From Gammaproteobacteria bacterium (GTDB taxonomy: Bacteria; Pseudomonadota; Gammaproteobacteria; SZUA-229), in the NCBI GenBank assembly GCA_026995045.1, contig JALWPK010000204.1:1-49450 (forward strand): a DNA stretch of 49,450 nucleotides. Reading direction: 5' to 3'. The translations under genes and the position numbers were made by a program. How positions within the stretch are numbered: the stretch's first letter is position 1; each line of letters opens with the position of its first letter. The notes under the pieces are model-generated. The model was not told where the DNA came from. It ran no database searches and saw nothing but the letters and a program-made list of their open reading frames with translations. Below, in pieces: positions 37,233 through 45,827 of the stretch.

Positions 37233-38366
37233 ATGAGTGTCGATGTAGAAGCACTGTTACAAAAAGACAACAAGACCATTATGCGCTCGATTATCCAGCG
37301 CATCGCCACCGGCCCGGACATGAGCAAGGACATCACCCGTGAGGAAGCGCGCGCCGGGATGAAAGCGATTTTGCAGGGCGATGTGCCGGATGTGCAATCC
37401 GCGCTGTTTCTGATTGCGCTGCGCATGAAGCGCGAAACCGATGAAGAAAATATCGGCGTGCTCGATGGCATTCGCGACATGTGCCATACCGCGGTGGCTG
37501 ATGTCGACGAAGTGCTGGACATGTCCGACCCCTACAACGGCTACAACCGCTCGCTGCCCGCCGCGCCGTTTCTGCCTGCGGTGATGGCCGCCTGTGGCGT
37601 ACCCTCGGTATCGCATGGCGTGGAAACCACCGGCCCCAAATTCGGCATTACCCATCATCGCGTGTTGCGCGCGGCCGGCGTCAAGGTGGATTACAGTGTT
37701 GATGAAGCAGCAAAACAGATTGCTTCGGACGCTGGCTGGGCCTATGTCGACCAGAAAGCCTATTGCCCGCCGCTGCACGACCTGACCGAACTGCGCACCA
37801 CCATGGTGAAACGCCAGGCCATCACCACGGTGGAAGTGCTGACCAAACCGATCAGCGGCAAACGCAAAACCCATTACATGTCCGGCTATGTGCACAAACC
37901 CTACACCCGCGTTTACGCCATGCTGGCGCGCCACGCCGGTTTTGATTCCTGCCTGATGGTGCGCGGCGTGGAAGGCGGCATCATTCCGTCGCTGCGGCAG
38001 AAAGGCAAGGTGTTCTTTTACCACGACATGGGCGAAGAACAGTCGCAGGAATTCGACCCGGCGGATATCGGCATTCAGTCCGAGGTACGCGCCACACCGC
38101 TGCCGGACGATCTGCCGCCGAAACCATCGCCGGATGAAATCGGCGCAGACTTCGATGTGCTGGCCGCTTCGCAGGCGGCCGCCGATGCCGGACTGGCTGC
38201 ACTGCAAGGCCAGGCCGGCAGCACGTTCGACGCGCTGGTGTACGCCGGCGCCATCGCGCTGTGGCATCTGAAAAAAGCCGACAGCCTGCAAGCCGGTGCT
38301 GACATTGTCAGTAATGTGTTAAAAACCGGCAAAGCACTGGAACATTTCAACCTCAACCGAGCCTAA
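37233..38366 (+). CDS. TrpD2/YbiB-like glycosyltransferase family 3 protein
   Basis: A 377-residue protein with the anthranilate phosphoribosyltransferase fold: an N-terminal helical part (ITREEARAGMKAILQGDVPDVQSALFLIALRMK), then the transferase domain. The catalytic GTGGD phosphate loop of true TrpD is absent; its place has DPYNGYNRSLPAAPFLPAVMAACG, and the next loop reads HGVETTGPKFGITHHRVLRAAG. This is the pattern of the TrpD2/YbiB group, which does not make phosphoribosyl-anthranilate. No trp genes are near. A His-rich YHDMGEEQSQEF segment occurs near residue 270. The reaction is unknown. It lies between the Rieske gene (21 nt) and a small acidic gene (2 nt). Confidence 0.82.
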   Translation: MSVDVEALLQKDNKTIMRSIIQRIATGPDMSKDITREEARAGMKAILQGDVPDVQSALFLIALRMKRETDEENIGVLDGIRDMCHTAVADVDEVLDMSDPYNGYNRSLPAAPFLPAVMAACGVPSVSHGVETTGPKFGITHHRVLRAAGVKVDYSVDEAAKQIASDAGWAYVDQKAYCPPLHDLTELRTTMVKRQAITTVEVLTKPISGKRKTHYMSGYVHKPYTRVYAMLARHAGFDSCLMVRGVEGGIIPSLRQKGKVFFYHDMGEEQSQEFDPADIGIQSEVRATPLPDDLPPKPSPDEIGADFDVLAASQAAADAGLAALQGQAGSTFDALVYAGAIALWHLKKADSLQAGADIVSNVLKTGKALEHFNLNRA

Positions 38367-38368
38367 TC

Positions 38369-38659
38369 ATGCCGTTACCTGAAGAAAAGAAAAACGAGAT
38401 TCGCGACCGCCTTAACCGCGACCCGGACTTTCGTGACGAGTTTGTCACCCAGGCGCGCAACATGTACATCAAGGCGCTGAAGTTCAACCCCGGTCTGGAA
38501 GACGACATCAACAAGTTCGAGCAGATACTGGGGGCCGACCCCGGAACCTATGCTTTTGACAAGGGTGAGGCGGACGAACTTGACATCTTCGAGAAAATTC
38601 TCGATGCCTTTGACAACCAGGTGCTACAGGAAGAAAAAGAAAACAGCACCATCAACTGA
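38369..38659 (+). CDS. Small acidic protein downstream of the TrpD2-like gene
   Basis: A 96-residue soluble protein, strongly acidic in its second half (GEADELDIFEKILDAFDNQ). The first 60 residues are charged and helical (EEKKNEIRDRLNRDPDFRDEFVTQARNMY). No family or cofactor motif is recognised and there are no Cys. It starts 2 nt after the stop of the TrpD2-like gene, so it is almost surely translated with it. The lipoprotein gene starts 10 nt after its stop. A partner or subunit of the TrpD2-like protein is a reasonable guess (inference). Confidence 0.75.
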   Translation: MPLPEEKKNEIRDRLNRDPDFRDEFVTQARNMYIKALKFNPGLEDDINKFEQILGADPGTYAFDKGEADELDIFEKILDAFDNQVLQEEKENSTIN

Positions 38660-38669
38660 AAATACAACT

Positions 38670-39335
38670 ATGACCAAACACCTGCTCGCCCTGCCCCTGT
38701 TGCTCAGCCTGAGCGCCTGCCTCGAAGCCCAGAACCCGAAAGATATTGCCCGGCAATACTGGCAGGCGATGGCGAATGGCGACACCGAAGCGGCCAAACA
38801 ATATGTCAGCAAGGACAGCCAGCAGGCGTTCGATCACTATCTGCAACGCATCGGCCAGGGCGCGGAAATCAAACAGGTGGCGCTGGATGATCTGAACACC
38901 AGCGTGGTGACAACCATCAACCCCAACCCGCAAAAGCCGTATCTCGACAGGCCGTTCAACACCTATCTGGTGCTGGAGCAGGGCAAGTGGAAAATCGACA
39001 TGCAACGCACCCGTGTGCCGCCCGCGCCGGATGAAATTGAAAGGCAGCTTGGCGAACTGTCGCAAAAACTGAACCAGTCGCTGCAACAGAACGCCACTGA
39101 GATGGAACAGGTTTTCGGCGAAGGCATGCAACTGCTGGATCAACTGCTGACCCAGGGTTCGAAGGAAATGAGTGAATCGCTGCTCAAGGGCATGGAAAAA
39201 TTCCGCGAGGCCATGCGCGAATCGGTTGAAGCCATGAAGCAAAAACGCCAGCAGATGCAACAGGCGCCTTCCGCCCCCGCGCCCTCATCGCCGCAACCGG
39301 CTGCGCCTGAGGATTCCGGCGAAGGCATGATCTGA
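38670..39335 (+). CDS. Lipoprotein with DUF4878/NTF2-like start
   Basis: A 221-residue lipoprotein from ATG 38670. The signal ends in the lipobox LSAC (Cys16 or so), followed by LEAQNPKDIARQYWQAMANGDTEAAKQYVSKDS, which looks like the first helices of an NTF2/DUF4878-type fold (inference). A coiled-coil or helical segment follows (QLGELSQKLNQSLQQN, then MEKFREAMRESVEAMKQKRQQM), and the C-terminal 25 residues are Ala/Pro/Ser-rich. There is no Asp after the Cys, so outer-membrane sorting is likely. It lies in the same-strand run that starts with the Rieske gene. Confidence 0.8.
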   Translation: MTKHLLALPLLLSLSACLEAQNPKDIARQYWQAMANGDTEAAKQYVSKDSQQAFDHYLQRIGQGAEIKQVALDDLNTSVVTTINPNPQKPYLDRPFNTYLVLEQGKWKIDMQRTRVPPAPDEIERQLGELSQKLNQSLQQNATEMEQVFGEGMQLLDQLLTQGSKEMSESLLKGMEKFREAMRESVEAMKQKRQQMQQAPSAPAPSSPQPAAPEDSGEGMI

Positions 39336-39370
39336 CCCGGCGCTAACCGCTTCTCCACGGAACCCGACGC

Positions 39371-39589
39371 TTGCGCATCCCCGCCGAACTGCCGCAGCAC
39401 ATCCCGCCTGACATGCTGGCCAAAAACGCCAGCAACGATATGCTGCTGTTCACAGCGGCCATTTCCATCCTGATTGGCGCCGCCCTCACCTGGCTGGGCT
39501 GGCATGGCAAACAAATGTGGATGGTGGCGTGGAGCATTGGCCTGATTATCGCTGCAATTGCGATGGCAATCGCGATTCTTTTTCTATAA
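39371..39589 (+). CDS. Small two-span membrane protein
   Basis: A 72-residue frame. The start is TTG 39371, with GGAA 10 nt upstream; no ATG precedes the hydrophobic part. After 23 polar residues (RIPAELPQHIPPDMLAKNAS) there are two hydrophobic spans, about 25-43 and 50-71, separated by HGKQMW. No family recognised. It is 35 nt after the lipoprotein and 109 nt before the cyclophilin on the same strand. Confidence 0.55.
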   Translation: MRIPAELPQHIPPDMLAKNASNDMLLFTAAISILIGAALTWLGWHGKQMWMVAWSIGLIIAAIAMAIAILFL

Positions 39590-39697
39590 TCTGTATGTCC
39601 GGCGGAAGACAGAAAACCAACAGTTTGTTCAGGATGCGCCGCCTTGTTCCTTTACCAATAAACCAATCGTACATCAACAAGACTGACAGGAATGCCT

Positions 39698-40276
39698 ATG
39701 TTTAATAAAGTTACACAATGGTTGTTTACCCTGATGTTTCTCATCAGCTTTCAGAACGCTGCGCTGGCGGCCAATCCAAAAGTGCTGATGAAAACCAGCA
39801 TGGGCGATGTTGAAATCGAACTGTTTGCCGACAAGGCGCCGGTTTCGGTAAAAAACTTTCTTACTTACGTCAACGAAGGCGCTTACGATGGAACCATCTT
39901 CCATCGCGTGATCAAGGGCTTTATGAACCAGGGCGGCGGCTTTGACAAGGATTACAAAAAACGCCCGACCAAGGCGCCGATTACCAACGAAGCCGACAAC
40001 GGACTGAAGAACAAACGCGGAACCATCGCCATGGCGCGCACCAGCCAGCCTCACTCCGCCACCAACCAGTTCTTTGTTAACACCGTCGACAATCCGTTTC
40101 TGAATCACACCGGTAAAAACATGCGCGGCTGGGGTTATGCGGTTTTCGGCAAGGTCACCAAAGGCATGGAGGTAATGGATAAAATCGCCGATACGCCCAC
40201 CAAGCCTGGCAGACTCGGACAAAATATGCCGATCACCCCGGTTGTAATCGACAAGATTGAAGTGATTGAGGAATAG
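39698..40276 (+). CDS. Secreted peptidyl-prolyl cis-trans isomerase, cyclophilin type
   Basis: Cyclophilin that speeds folding at proline bonds. The second ATG (39698) is chosen because AGGA lies 6 nt before it, while the ATG at 39692 abuts the site. The 192 residues begin with a signal peptide (hydrophobic LFTLMFLISF, cut after ALA). The domain shows FHRVIKGFMNQGGG near residue 67, GTIAMARTSQPHSATNQFFVN near 107 and FGKVTKGMEVMDKI near 150. It is the periplasmic PpiA type, and probably closes the run of genes from the Rieske gene. An inverted repeat follows 14 nt after its stop. Confidence 0.95.
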   Translation: MFNKVTQWLFTLMFLISFQNAALAANPKVLMKTSMGDVEIELFADKAPVSVKNFLTYVNEGAYDGTIFHRVIKGFMNQGGGFDKDYKKRPTKAPITNEADNGLKNKRGTIAMARTSQPHSATNQFFVNTVDNPFLNHTGKNMRGWGYAVFGKVTKGMEVMDKIADTPTKPGRLGQNMPITPVVIDKIEVIEE

Positions 40277-40290
40277 CGTTTTCTGGTTGC

Positions 40291-40439
40291 ACCGCAAAGG
40301 CGCAAAGCTCGCAATGAATCTGTTGTAGGAGCAGCTTCAGCCACGAGTCGCGCTATCAGCATATGACGCACTTGCTGAAATCGTGGCTTCGCGGCTGAAG
40401 CCGAGCCCACCATCAAAAAAGCCTTTGCGCCTTTGCGCT
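40291..40439. repeat. Composite inverted repeat: CGCAAAGG ends with a nested REP-like hairpin
   Basis: Outer arms at 40291-40307 and 40423-40439 are 17 bp with one mismatch, and match the ends of the element at 17892-18009. Inside are GCTTCAGCCACGA (40334-40346) and TCGTGGC...GGCTGAAGC (40381-40401), an inverted pair with an 8-bp insertion on the right side. The inner motif GTAGGAGCAGCTTCAGCC resembles REP-like sequences of gammaproteobacteria. The element fills the gap between the cyclophilin and ubiC stops. Confidence 0.75.
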
Positions 40440-40446
40440 AAACACA

Positions 40447-40941
40447 TTAGTCATTGCTTTCGGCTGCTGTCAAAGCCGGCAAAAAATATTCGCTGACCAG
40501 CAGCGGCTTGCCCCCCACATAGAACACCGAGCGCCGGCCCCACACCTTGCCCTGTTGTTCGCCGGTGCGCGAGTACAGCATGTCGCCCGGTTGCAGGCAG
40601 GACACCATCATTTGTTCCCGGCGCATGCTGCTGTCCGCAAACAGCATGGCGCCCAGTGGCCGATTGCCCAGATTGGCGTAAAGCCTCTGTTTGCCGGTGA
40701 CCGTCGACAATGGAATCACAGTGCGCGCATACACCATCGCGGCGGCGCCGCAGTACAGTTTCACTTCACGGATAATGGCGTGCTGACGATTGCGAATGTT
40801 CAGCACATTGCGCTCATCCAGCGTCGGCAAGCGTATCGATTGTTGCAACAGCTCCACCCGAAACTCACCGACAGCGCAACGCCGGCAAAGACGAATCAGC
40901 CTTGCCGTCAGTGAGCCGGTGTCAAACAACCACGGCAGCAC
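40447..40941 (-). CDS. ubiC: Chorismate--pyruvate lyase
   Basis: Makes 4-hydroxybenzoate from chorismate, the substrate of UbiA. Family motifs are all present: AAVLPWLFDTGSLTARL at the very start, YARTVIP, NRPLGAMLF, WGRRSVFYVGGKPLLVSEYFLP, with the key Arg, Gly and Glu. The only start in the usual set is GTG 40941, which places the translated start inside the conserved first block and has no ribosome binding site. Upstream the same frame is open for about 35 codons (to the TGA near 41047) and continues in a related way (LWRSKQQLFHVDAP), but has no ATG, GTG or TTG. The true start may be a rare codon such as CTG, or the gene may have lost its start. Confidence 0.85.
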   Translation of the reverse strand: MLPWLFDTGSLTARLIRLCRRCAVGEFRVELLQQSIRLPTLDERNVLNIRNRQHAIIREVKLYCGAAAMVYARTVIPLSTVTGKQRLYANLGNRPLGAMLFADSSMRREQMMVSCLQPGDMLYSRTGEQQGKVWGRRSVFYVGGKPLLVSEYFLPALTAAESND

Positions 40942-41065
40942 GGCTGCGGGAGCGTCGACGTGAAACAGTTGCTGTTTGCTGCGCCACAGTCGTCGGCAAC
41001 AGATTTGTGTGTGCGGGGTGTTGATAGAAATTCTCGGCCAGCGGATTCAGAGGCCGAATATTAAC

Positions 41066-42997
41066 TCAGACAGACGGGTTTGTGTTCAGCCAATGACGCA
41101 ATTTTTGTTTCAGCTCCTCCAGCTTGACCGGCTTGCCCAGGTAGTCATCCATGCCAGCCTGCAGGCAGCGTTCGCGGTCGCCTTCCATCACGTTCGCGGT
41201 CATCGCAATAACAGGCAGCCTGCCCCCGGCTTCCTGTTTCTCCTTTTCACGCAAATGGCCGGTGGCCTCAAAGCCGTCCATTTCCGGCATCTGGCAGTCC
41301 ATCAGAACGGCGTCGAAACGGTTTTCCCGCAGTTGTTGCAAGGCTTCGACGCCATTGTTGGCGATGACGCATTGCACGCCGATTTTTTCCAGCATTTTGG
41401 TGGCGACCATCTGGTTAACCGGGTTGTCTTCCGCCAGCAGCACCGTTCCGCTGAGTGGTGTATCATCCTCCGCTTGATGTTGCCTGCTGTCCTGCTGGTA
41501 ATCCACTTCGTCGACAACGCCCAACGGAACCACAAACCAGAATGTTGAACCTTGTTCCGGTTTACTGTCAACGCCGATTTCACCATACATCAAACCGACC
41601 AGCTGACGCACAATCGCCAGACCCAGTCCGGTGCCGCCGTATTTGCGTGTGGTGGAGCCGTCCGCCTGGGTGAATGCGGTAAACAGTTTTTGTTGCGCAT
41701 CCTCGCTGATGCCAACGCCGGTGTCCTGCACTTCGACACGCACGGTGATGTTTTCATCATTGGTGTGCACCACTTTCAGCCGCACACATATCTCGCCCTG
41801 CTCGGTGAACTTGAGCGCATTGGAAATCAGGTTGATGAGAATCTGGCGCATGCGTGTCGGGTCGCCCTTCACGCGCAGCGGCAAGGCATCGTCAATTTCA
41901 CTGCGCAGTATCACGCCTTTCTGCTCGGCCTTTAGCGCATGCAGGGTGACAAGGTCATTGATGACTTCGCGCAGGTCGAACTGGATAATCTCAATGTCCA
42001 GCTTGCCCGCCTCGATTTTGGACAGGTCGAGAATGTCATTCAGAATCGACAGCAGGGCGTCCGCCGATTTGTGCGCAGTGCGCACATATTCAATTTGCGA
42101 CTCGTCTAGATTCGTATCTTCCAGCAACTGCAGGGTGCCGATGACGCCATTCATTGGCGTGCGGATTTCATGACTCATGTTGGCGAGAAACTCACCCTTG
42201 GCTGCCGACATTTTTTCCGCGCGGTCGCGTTCGCGCTTGAGTTCGCGCTCCATCAGCTTGACGTGCTCGATTTCGGTTTGCAGATTTGCATTGGCATGTT
42301 CGAGCTGCTTTTGCGCCTGCGTCAGGTTTTCAATCAACTCCATGTTTTTATACGACAGCAGCAAGGCGTCGCTGCTTGACTGGTAGATGCGCCACGCCGC
42401 CAACATCATGACGCCAATAAAGAACCCGGTCATCGCAGCCAGCGCATAATAGATTTCACCACCGATGCTGAACAGCCGAATCATCAGCGGCACCAGCACC
42501 AGCCCGACGTAGCCGCAATAGACCCAGGCGACATTGGCGTAAATCACGCCGGTTGCGGATACGCCCACCAGAATGAAGGCCAGCACCACCTGTTCGATTT
42601 GCGCGTAGGGGAACATCAGAATCGAGGTCACACCCCAAACCGCGCCGGTCAGTAATACCGCCAGCAGATACCAGCGCCGCATCACGTCAGCTATCACGCC
42701 GGCGCGTTCCGGTTCGTACAGTTTGAGATAATGCACCATGGCGCGAAACAGGAACAACAGGGTCATGGCGCCAATCCACACCACCAACACCTCGCGCGGC
42801 AGTTTGTTCCACACCAGACCGACCCAGATCACCGCCATGCCATAGGCGGCGATATTGCCGAAGGTGGAGCCTTCGATCAGTCGCGTAATCTGGGTTTGCA
42901 GCACCTTGTCGCGATACGGGGAATCGGCGGCGCTGTCGCTTGTTTCAGTGGTCGCGGTTTGTGCTGCCTGGGCGAACATGTCTATTCGGGGGGTCAC
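41066..42997 (-). CDS. Membrane-bound hybrid sensor histidine kinase / response regulator
   Basis: A 643-residue sensor. Residues 45-205 have about six hydrophobic segments and no large periplasmic domain, so it may sense the membrane or a small ligand. A coiled-coil segment follows (ENLTQAQKQLEHANANLQTEIEHVKLMERELKRERDRAEKM, about 222-262). The H-box is FLANMSHEIRTPMNG near residue 274; the ATPase domain has NLISNALKFTEQG, VEVQDTGVGISED and GGTGLGLAIVRQ. The receiver near 517-635 has LLAEDNPVNQ, the phosphoacceptor in VLMDCQMPEMDG, and MTAN. The start is GTG 42997; ATG 42979 is an alternative. No cognate output gene is adjacent. Confidence 0.93.
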   Translation of the reverse strand: MTPRIDMFAQAAQTATTETSDSAADSPYRDKVLQTQITRLIEGSTFGNIAAYGMAVIWVGLVWNKLPREVLVVWIGAMTLLFLFRAMVHYLKLYEPERAGVIADVMRRWYLLAVLLTGAVWGVTSILMFPYAQIEQVVLAFILVGVSATGVIYANVAWVYCGYVGLVLVPLMIRLFSIGGEIYYALAAMTGFFIGVMMLAAWRIYQSSSDALLLSYKNMELIENLTQAQKQLEHANANLQTEIEHVKLMERELKRERDRAEKMSAAKGEFLANMSHEIRTPMNGVIGTLQLLEDTNLDESQIEYVRTAHKSADALLSILNDILDLSKIEAGKLDIEIIQFDLREVINDLVTLHALKAEQKGVILRSEIDDALPLRVKGDPTRMRQILINLISNALKFTEQGEICVRLKVVHTNDENITVRVEVQDTGVGISEDAQQKLFTAFTQADGSTTRKYGGTGLGLAIVRQLVGLMYGEIGVDSKPEQGSTFWFVVPLGVVDEVDYQQDSRQHQAEDDTPLSGTVLLAEDNPVNQMVATKMLEKIGVQCVIANNGVEALQQLRENRFDAVLMDCQMPEMDGFEATGHLREKEKQEAGGRLPVIAMTANVMEGDRERCLQAGMDDYLGKPVKLEELKQKLRHWLNTNPSV

Positions 42998-43114
42998 TCT
43001 ATAGCTGATTCTGGTCTTCCTTTAATAGACGAATCCACCATGAAAAACCAGCATGATGATACTTTAAGGCGCTGTTTTTACAGTTTGTTACAGCGCCTGG
43101 CGCATATGCTTTCA

Positions 43115-45208
43115 TTACGCTTCCGCATAGCGTCCGGCCTCGCCCAGCCAGCGGCGAATCAGCGCATCAGCCGCGCTGTCGTTCTGTTGCAGCATTTGCT
43201 GCGCCGCCTGTTTCACCACCGGCAACCAGTTTTCGTCGCGCACAATATCGGCGATGCGCATTTGCAGCAACCCGGTCTGACGGGCGCCAAGCAACTCGCC
43301 GGGGCCGCGCAGCTCCAGATCTTTTTGCGCAATCACGAAGCCGCTGCTGGTGTCGCGCAAAATTGACAAACGCTGCTTGCCGGTATTCGACAACGGCGGC
43401 TGATACATCAGCACACAGGCGCTGGCGCGATTACCCCTGCCGACGCGGCCACGCAACTGGTGCAACTGCGCCAGCCCCAGGCGTTCCGCATTTTCGATCA
43501 CCATCAGTGAAGCGTTGGGCACATTGACGCCAACTTCAATCACGGTGGTGGCGACCAGCAAGTCAATCTCCCTGTTCTTGAACTGCGCGACCACCTCGTC
43601 CTTTTGTTGCTGTTTCATGCGGCCGTGCACCAGCCCGATTCGCAGCCTGTTCAATTCCTGCGTCAGCGCCGCCGCGGTTTCTTCCGCCGCCTGACATTGC
43701 AGCAGTTCCGATTCTTCCACCAGCGTGCATACCCAGTACGCCTGCTCGCCAGCTTCACAGGCGCTGGCGATGCGCGCAATCACTTCTCCTCGCCGACTGT
43801 TGGGCAGCACCACGGTCGTCACCGGCTTGCGGCCTTCGGGCAACTCATCAATCACCGAATAATCCAGATCAGCATAGGCCGTCATCGCCAGACTACGCGG
43901 TATCGGGGTTGCGGTCATAATCAGCTGGTGTGGCAAGGTGTCATTGAACCGGCCTTTCTCACTTAACGACAACCTTTGATGCACGCCAAAGCGATGCTGC
44001 TCATCCACGACCATGACCGCCAGGTTGTGAAACACCACATCCTCCTGGAACAGCGCATGGGTGCCGATAATGACAGGCGCCTCGCCGGTGGCAATCTGCG
44101 CCAGCTTTTGTTTACGCGCCTCGCCCTTGTCCTTGCCAGTGAGTAATACGCATTGTTGCGGGAACCATTGCACAAAATTCACCATGTGCTGGCTAGCGAG
44201 AATTTCGGTAGGCGCCATGATGGCGATTTGCACCTGGTTGTGAATCGCCGCCAGCGCCGCGAATGCCGCCACCACGGTTTTGCCGGAGCCGACATCGCCC
44301 TGCAGCAATCGCAACATGGGTTTGTCGCCGGACAAATCCTGCAGGATTTCTGCAATCACCTTTTGCTGCGCCTGCGTCAATTCGAAATCGAGCGATGCAA
44401 CAAACTGTTGATAACTGTCGGCGTCCACAGTCAGCGCCCGCGCTCTGTTTAACCGCACCTGCTTGCGCACAACCGCAAGACTGAGCTGGTGCGCCAACAG
44501 TTCCTCGACAACCAGACGCTGTTGCGCCGGATGTCTGCCCTGCTGCAATTGCGCCAGATTGCAGTCCGGCACCGGAAAATGAATAGCGCGCAAGGCTTGC
44601 GCCAATGACGGTAATTTGTATCGCCCACCGATTGATTCCGGCAGCAAATCATTCACTGTCTGCTGTTCCCATAACTGAAACGCCTGCCTCACCAGTGTTC
44701 GCAGCAACTTCTGGCTGACTTTTTCTGTTTTGGGATAAACCGGGGTAAGCGTTTCTTCGACAATGCCAACGTCGTCGTCACCGAGGATTCGATACTCGGG
44801 ATGGGCGACTTCCAGTTTGTTAACCCCAACGCGCGGCTCGCCAAAACAGCGCAACCGCGCACCGGGTGACAACTGCGCCTGCTGCGCCTTGCTGAAATGA
44901 AAAAAGCGCAGCACCACCGCGCCGGTTCCATCGGACAGGTAACACAGCAACATGCGCCGGCTGCGACTGCGACCACGCGCGCCGCCATACTTGACTTCAG
45001 CATGTTCGATAACGCCTTCGAACACAGCCGCCACGGAAGGCCGCAAACTGCCAATGGCCACCACGCGGGTGCGGTCTTCGTAACGCAGCGGCATGTGGAA
45101 CAGCAAATCCTGCACCGTATGGATTTGCAGTTTTTCAAGTTGCCCTGCCAGCGCCGGGCCAACGCCTTTTAAAGTGGTAACATTTTGTTGTTCGACGGGA
45201 TGTGACAT
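43115..45208 (-). CDS. recG: ATP-dependent DNA helicase RecG
   Basis: Reverses stalled forks and processes Holliday junctions. The start chosen is ATG 45208 (MSHPVEQQNVTTLKGVGP); the open frame runs 20 codons further upstream without support. The 697 residues have the N-terminal wedge/OB part (LLFHMPLRYEDRT), Walker A LLQGDVGSGKTVVA, the DExH box VVDEQHRFGVHQR, TATPIPRSLAMTAYADLD, VTTVVLPNSRR, VATTVIEVGVNVPNAS and LRGRVGRGNRAS. All are in the right order. The gene order spoT-ridA-recG is common in pseudomonads. Confidence 0.97.
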   Translation of the reverse strand: MSHPVEQQNVTTLKGVGPALAGQLEKLQIHTVQDLLFHMPLRYEDRTRVVAIGSLRPSVAAVFEGVIEHAEVKYGGARGRSRSRRMLLCYLSDGTGAVVLRFFHFSKAQQAQLSPGARLRCFGEPRVGVNKLEVAHPEYRILGDDDVGIVEETLTPVYPKTEKVSQKLLRTLVRQAFQLWEQQTVNDLLPESIGGRYKLPSLAQALRAIHFPVPDCNLAQLQQGRHPAQQRLVVEELLAHQLSLAVVRKQVRLNRARALTVDADSYQQFVASLDFELTQAQQKVIAEILQDLSGDKPMLRLLQGDVGSGKTVVAAFAALAAIHNQVQIAIMAPTEILASQHMVNFVQWFPQQCVLLTGKDKGEARKQKLAQIATGEAPVIIGTHALFQEDVVFHNLAVMVVDEQHRFGVHQRLSLSEKGRFNDTLPHQLIMTATPIPRSLAMTAYADLDYSVIDELPEGRKPVTTVVLPNSRRGEVIARIASACEAGEQAYWVCTLVEESELLQCQAAEETAAALTQELNRLRIGLVHGRMKQQQKDEVVAQFKNREIDLLVATTVIEVGVNVPNASLMVIENAERLGLAQLHQLRGRVGRGNRASACVLMYQPPLSNTGKQRLSILRDTSSGFVIAQKDLELRGPGELLGARQTGLLQMRIADIVRDENWLPVVKQAAQQMLQQNDSAADALIRRWLGEAGRYAEA

Positions 45209-45220
45209 GTGAATGGTGTT

Positions 45221-45389
45221 ACCGCAATGGCGCAAAATCGTGAGCCTGTTTCCCGCCTGCGAACGCAAACAGAGCTTGCACTACCCGATCGTCCTGACGG
45301 CCGGGCAAGCCAACAGTCTGTTAAAGCGCCCCCCGGCAGGACAAAACCACGCCAAAATACAATTTGCGTCTATTCGCGTGCATTTGCGG
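45221..45389. repeat. Decayed copy of the CGCAAAGG-end repeat family
   Basis: In the 192-nt gap between ridA and recG, ACCGCAATGGCGCAAAAT at 45221-45238 resembles the left end of the elements at 17892 and 40291, and ATTTGCG...GCATTTGCGG at 45362-45389 resembles the right end. The arms no longer pair well. No gene is seen in this gap. Confidence 0.45.
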
Positions 45390-45400
45390 AAAAAAAGCCT

Positions 45401-45784
45401 CTATCCCAGCTCCATCACCGCGTCCATTTCCACCCCGGCGTCTTTCGGCAAGGCCGCCACACCGATCGCGGCGCGCGCCGGATAGGGTTCGGTAAAGTAT
45501 TCCGCCATCACTTCATTCACCACAGGGAAATGCGACAGGTCGGTGAGAAACACATTAAGCTTTGCAATATCCGCCAGACTACCGCCGGCGGCTTCAGCCA
45601 CCGCGCTCAGGTTTTCGAACACGCGGTGTATCTGTTCGCGAATGTCGCCTTCGACCATTTCCATGCTTTCCGGTATCAACGGGATTTGCCCGGAAAGATA
45701 AACGGTGCTTCCGGTTTTCACGGCTTGCGAATAGGTTCCGATGGCTTGCGGCGCCTTGTCGGTGGCGATGATTTCTCTGCTCAT
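45401..45784 (-). CDS. ridA: RidA family reactive enamine/imine deaminase
   Basis: Small YjgF/YER057c-type protein that hydrolyses reactive 2-aminoacrylate and related enamines to 2-ketoacids. The 127 residues are normal. Signature parts are [23 protein letters not shown] near residue 11 and [22 protein letters not shown] near the end, with the carboxylate-binding Arg in YPARAAI. The start ATG at 45784 lies 43 nt after spoT. In the gmk-rpoZ-spoT-ridA-recG run it replaces the trmH of enterobacteria. Confidence 0.96.
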   Translation of the reverse strand: MSREIIATDKAPQAIGTYSQAVKTGSTVYLSGQIPLIPESMEMVEGDIREQIHRVFENLSAVAEAAGGSLADIAKLNVFLTDLSHFPVVNEVMAEYFTEPYPARAAIGVAALPKDAGVEMDAVMELG

Positions 45785-45827
45785 TTTTATGCTCTTTTGT
45801 ATTGATTGTCGTTAACAGGTAAACGGG

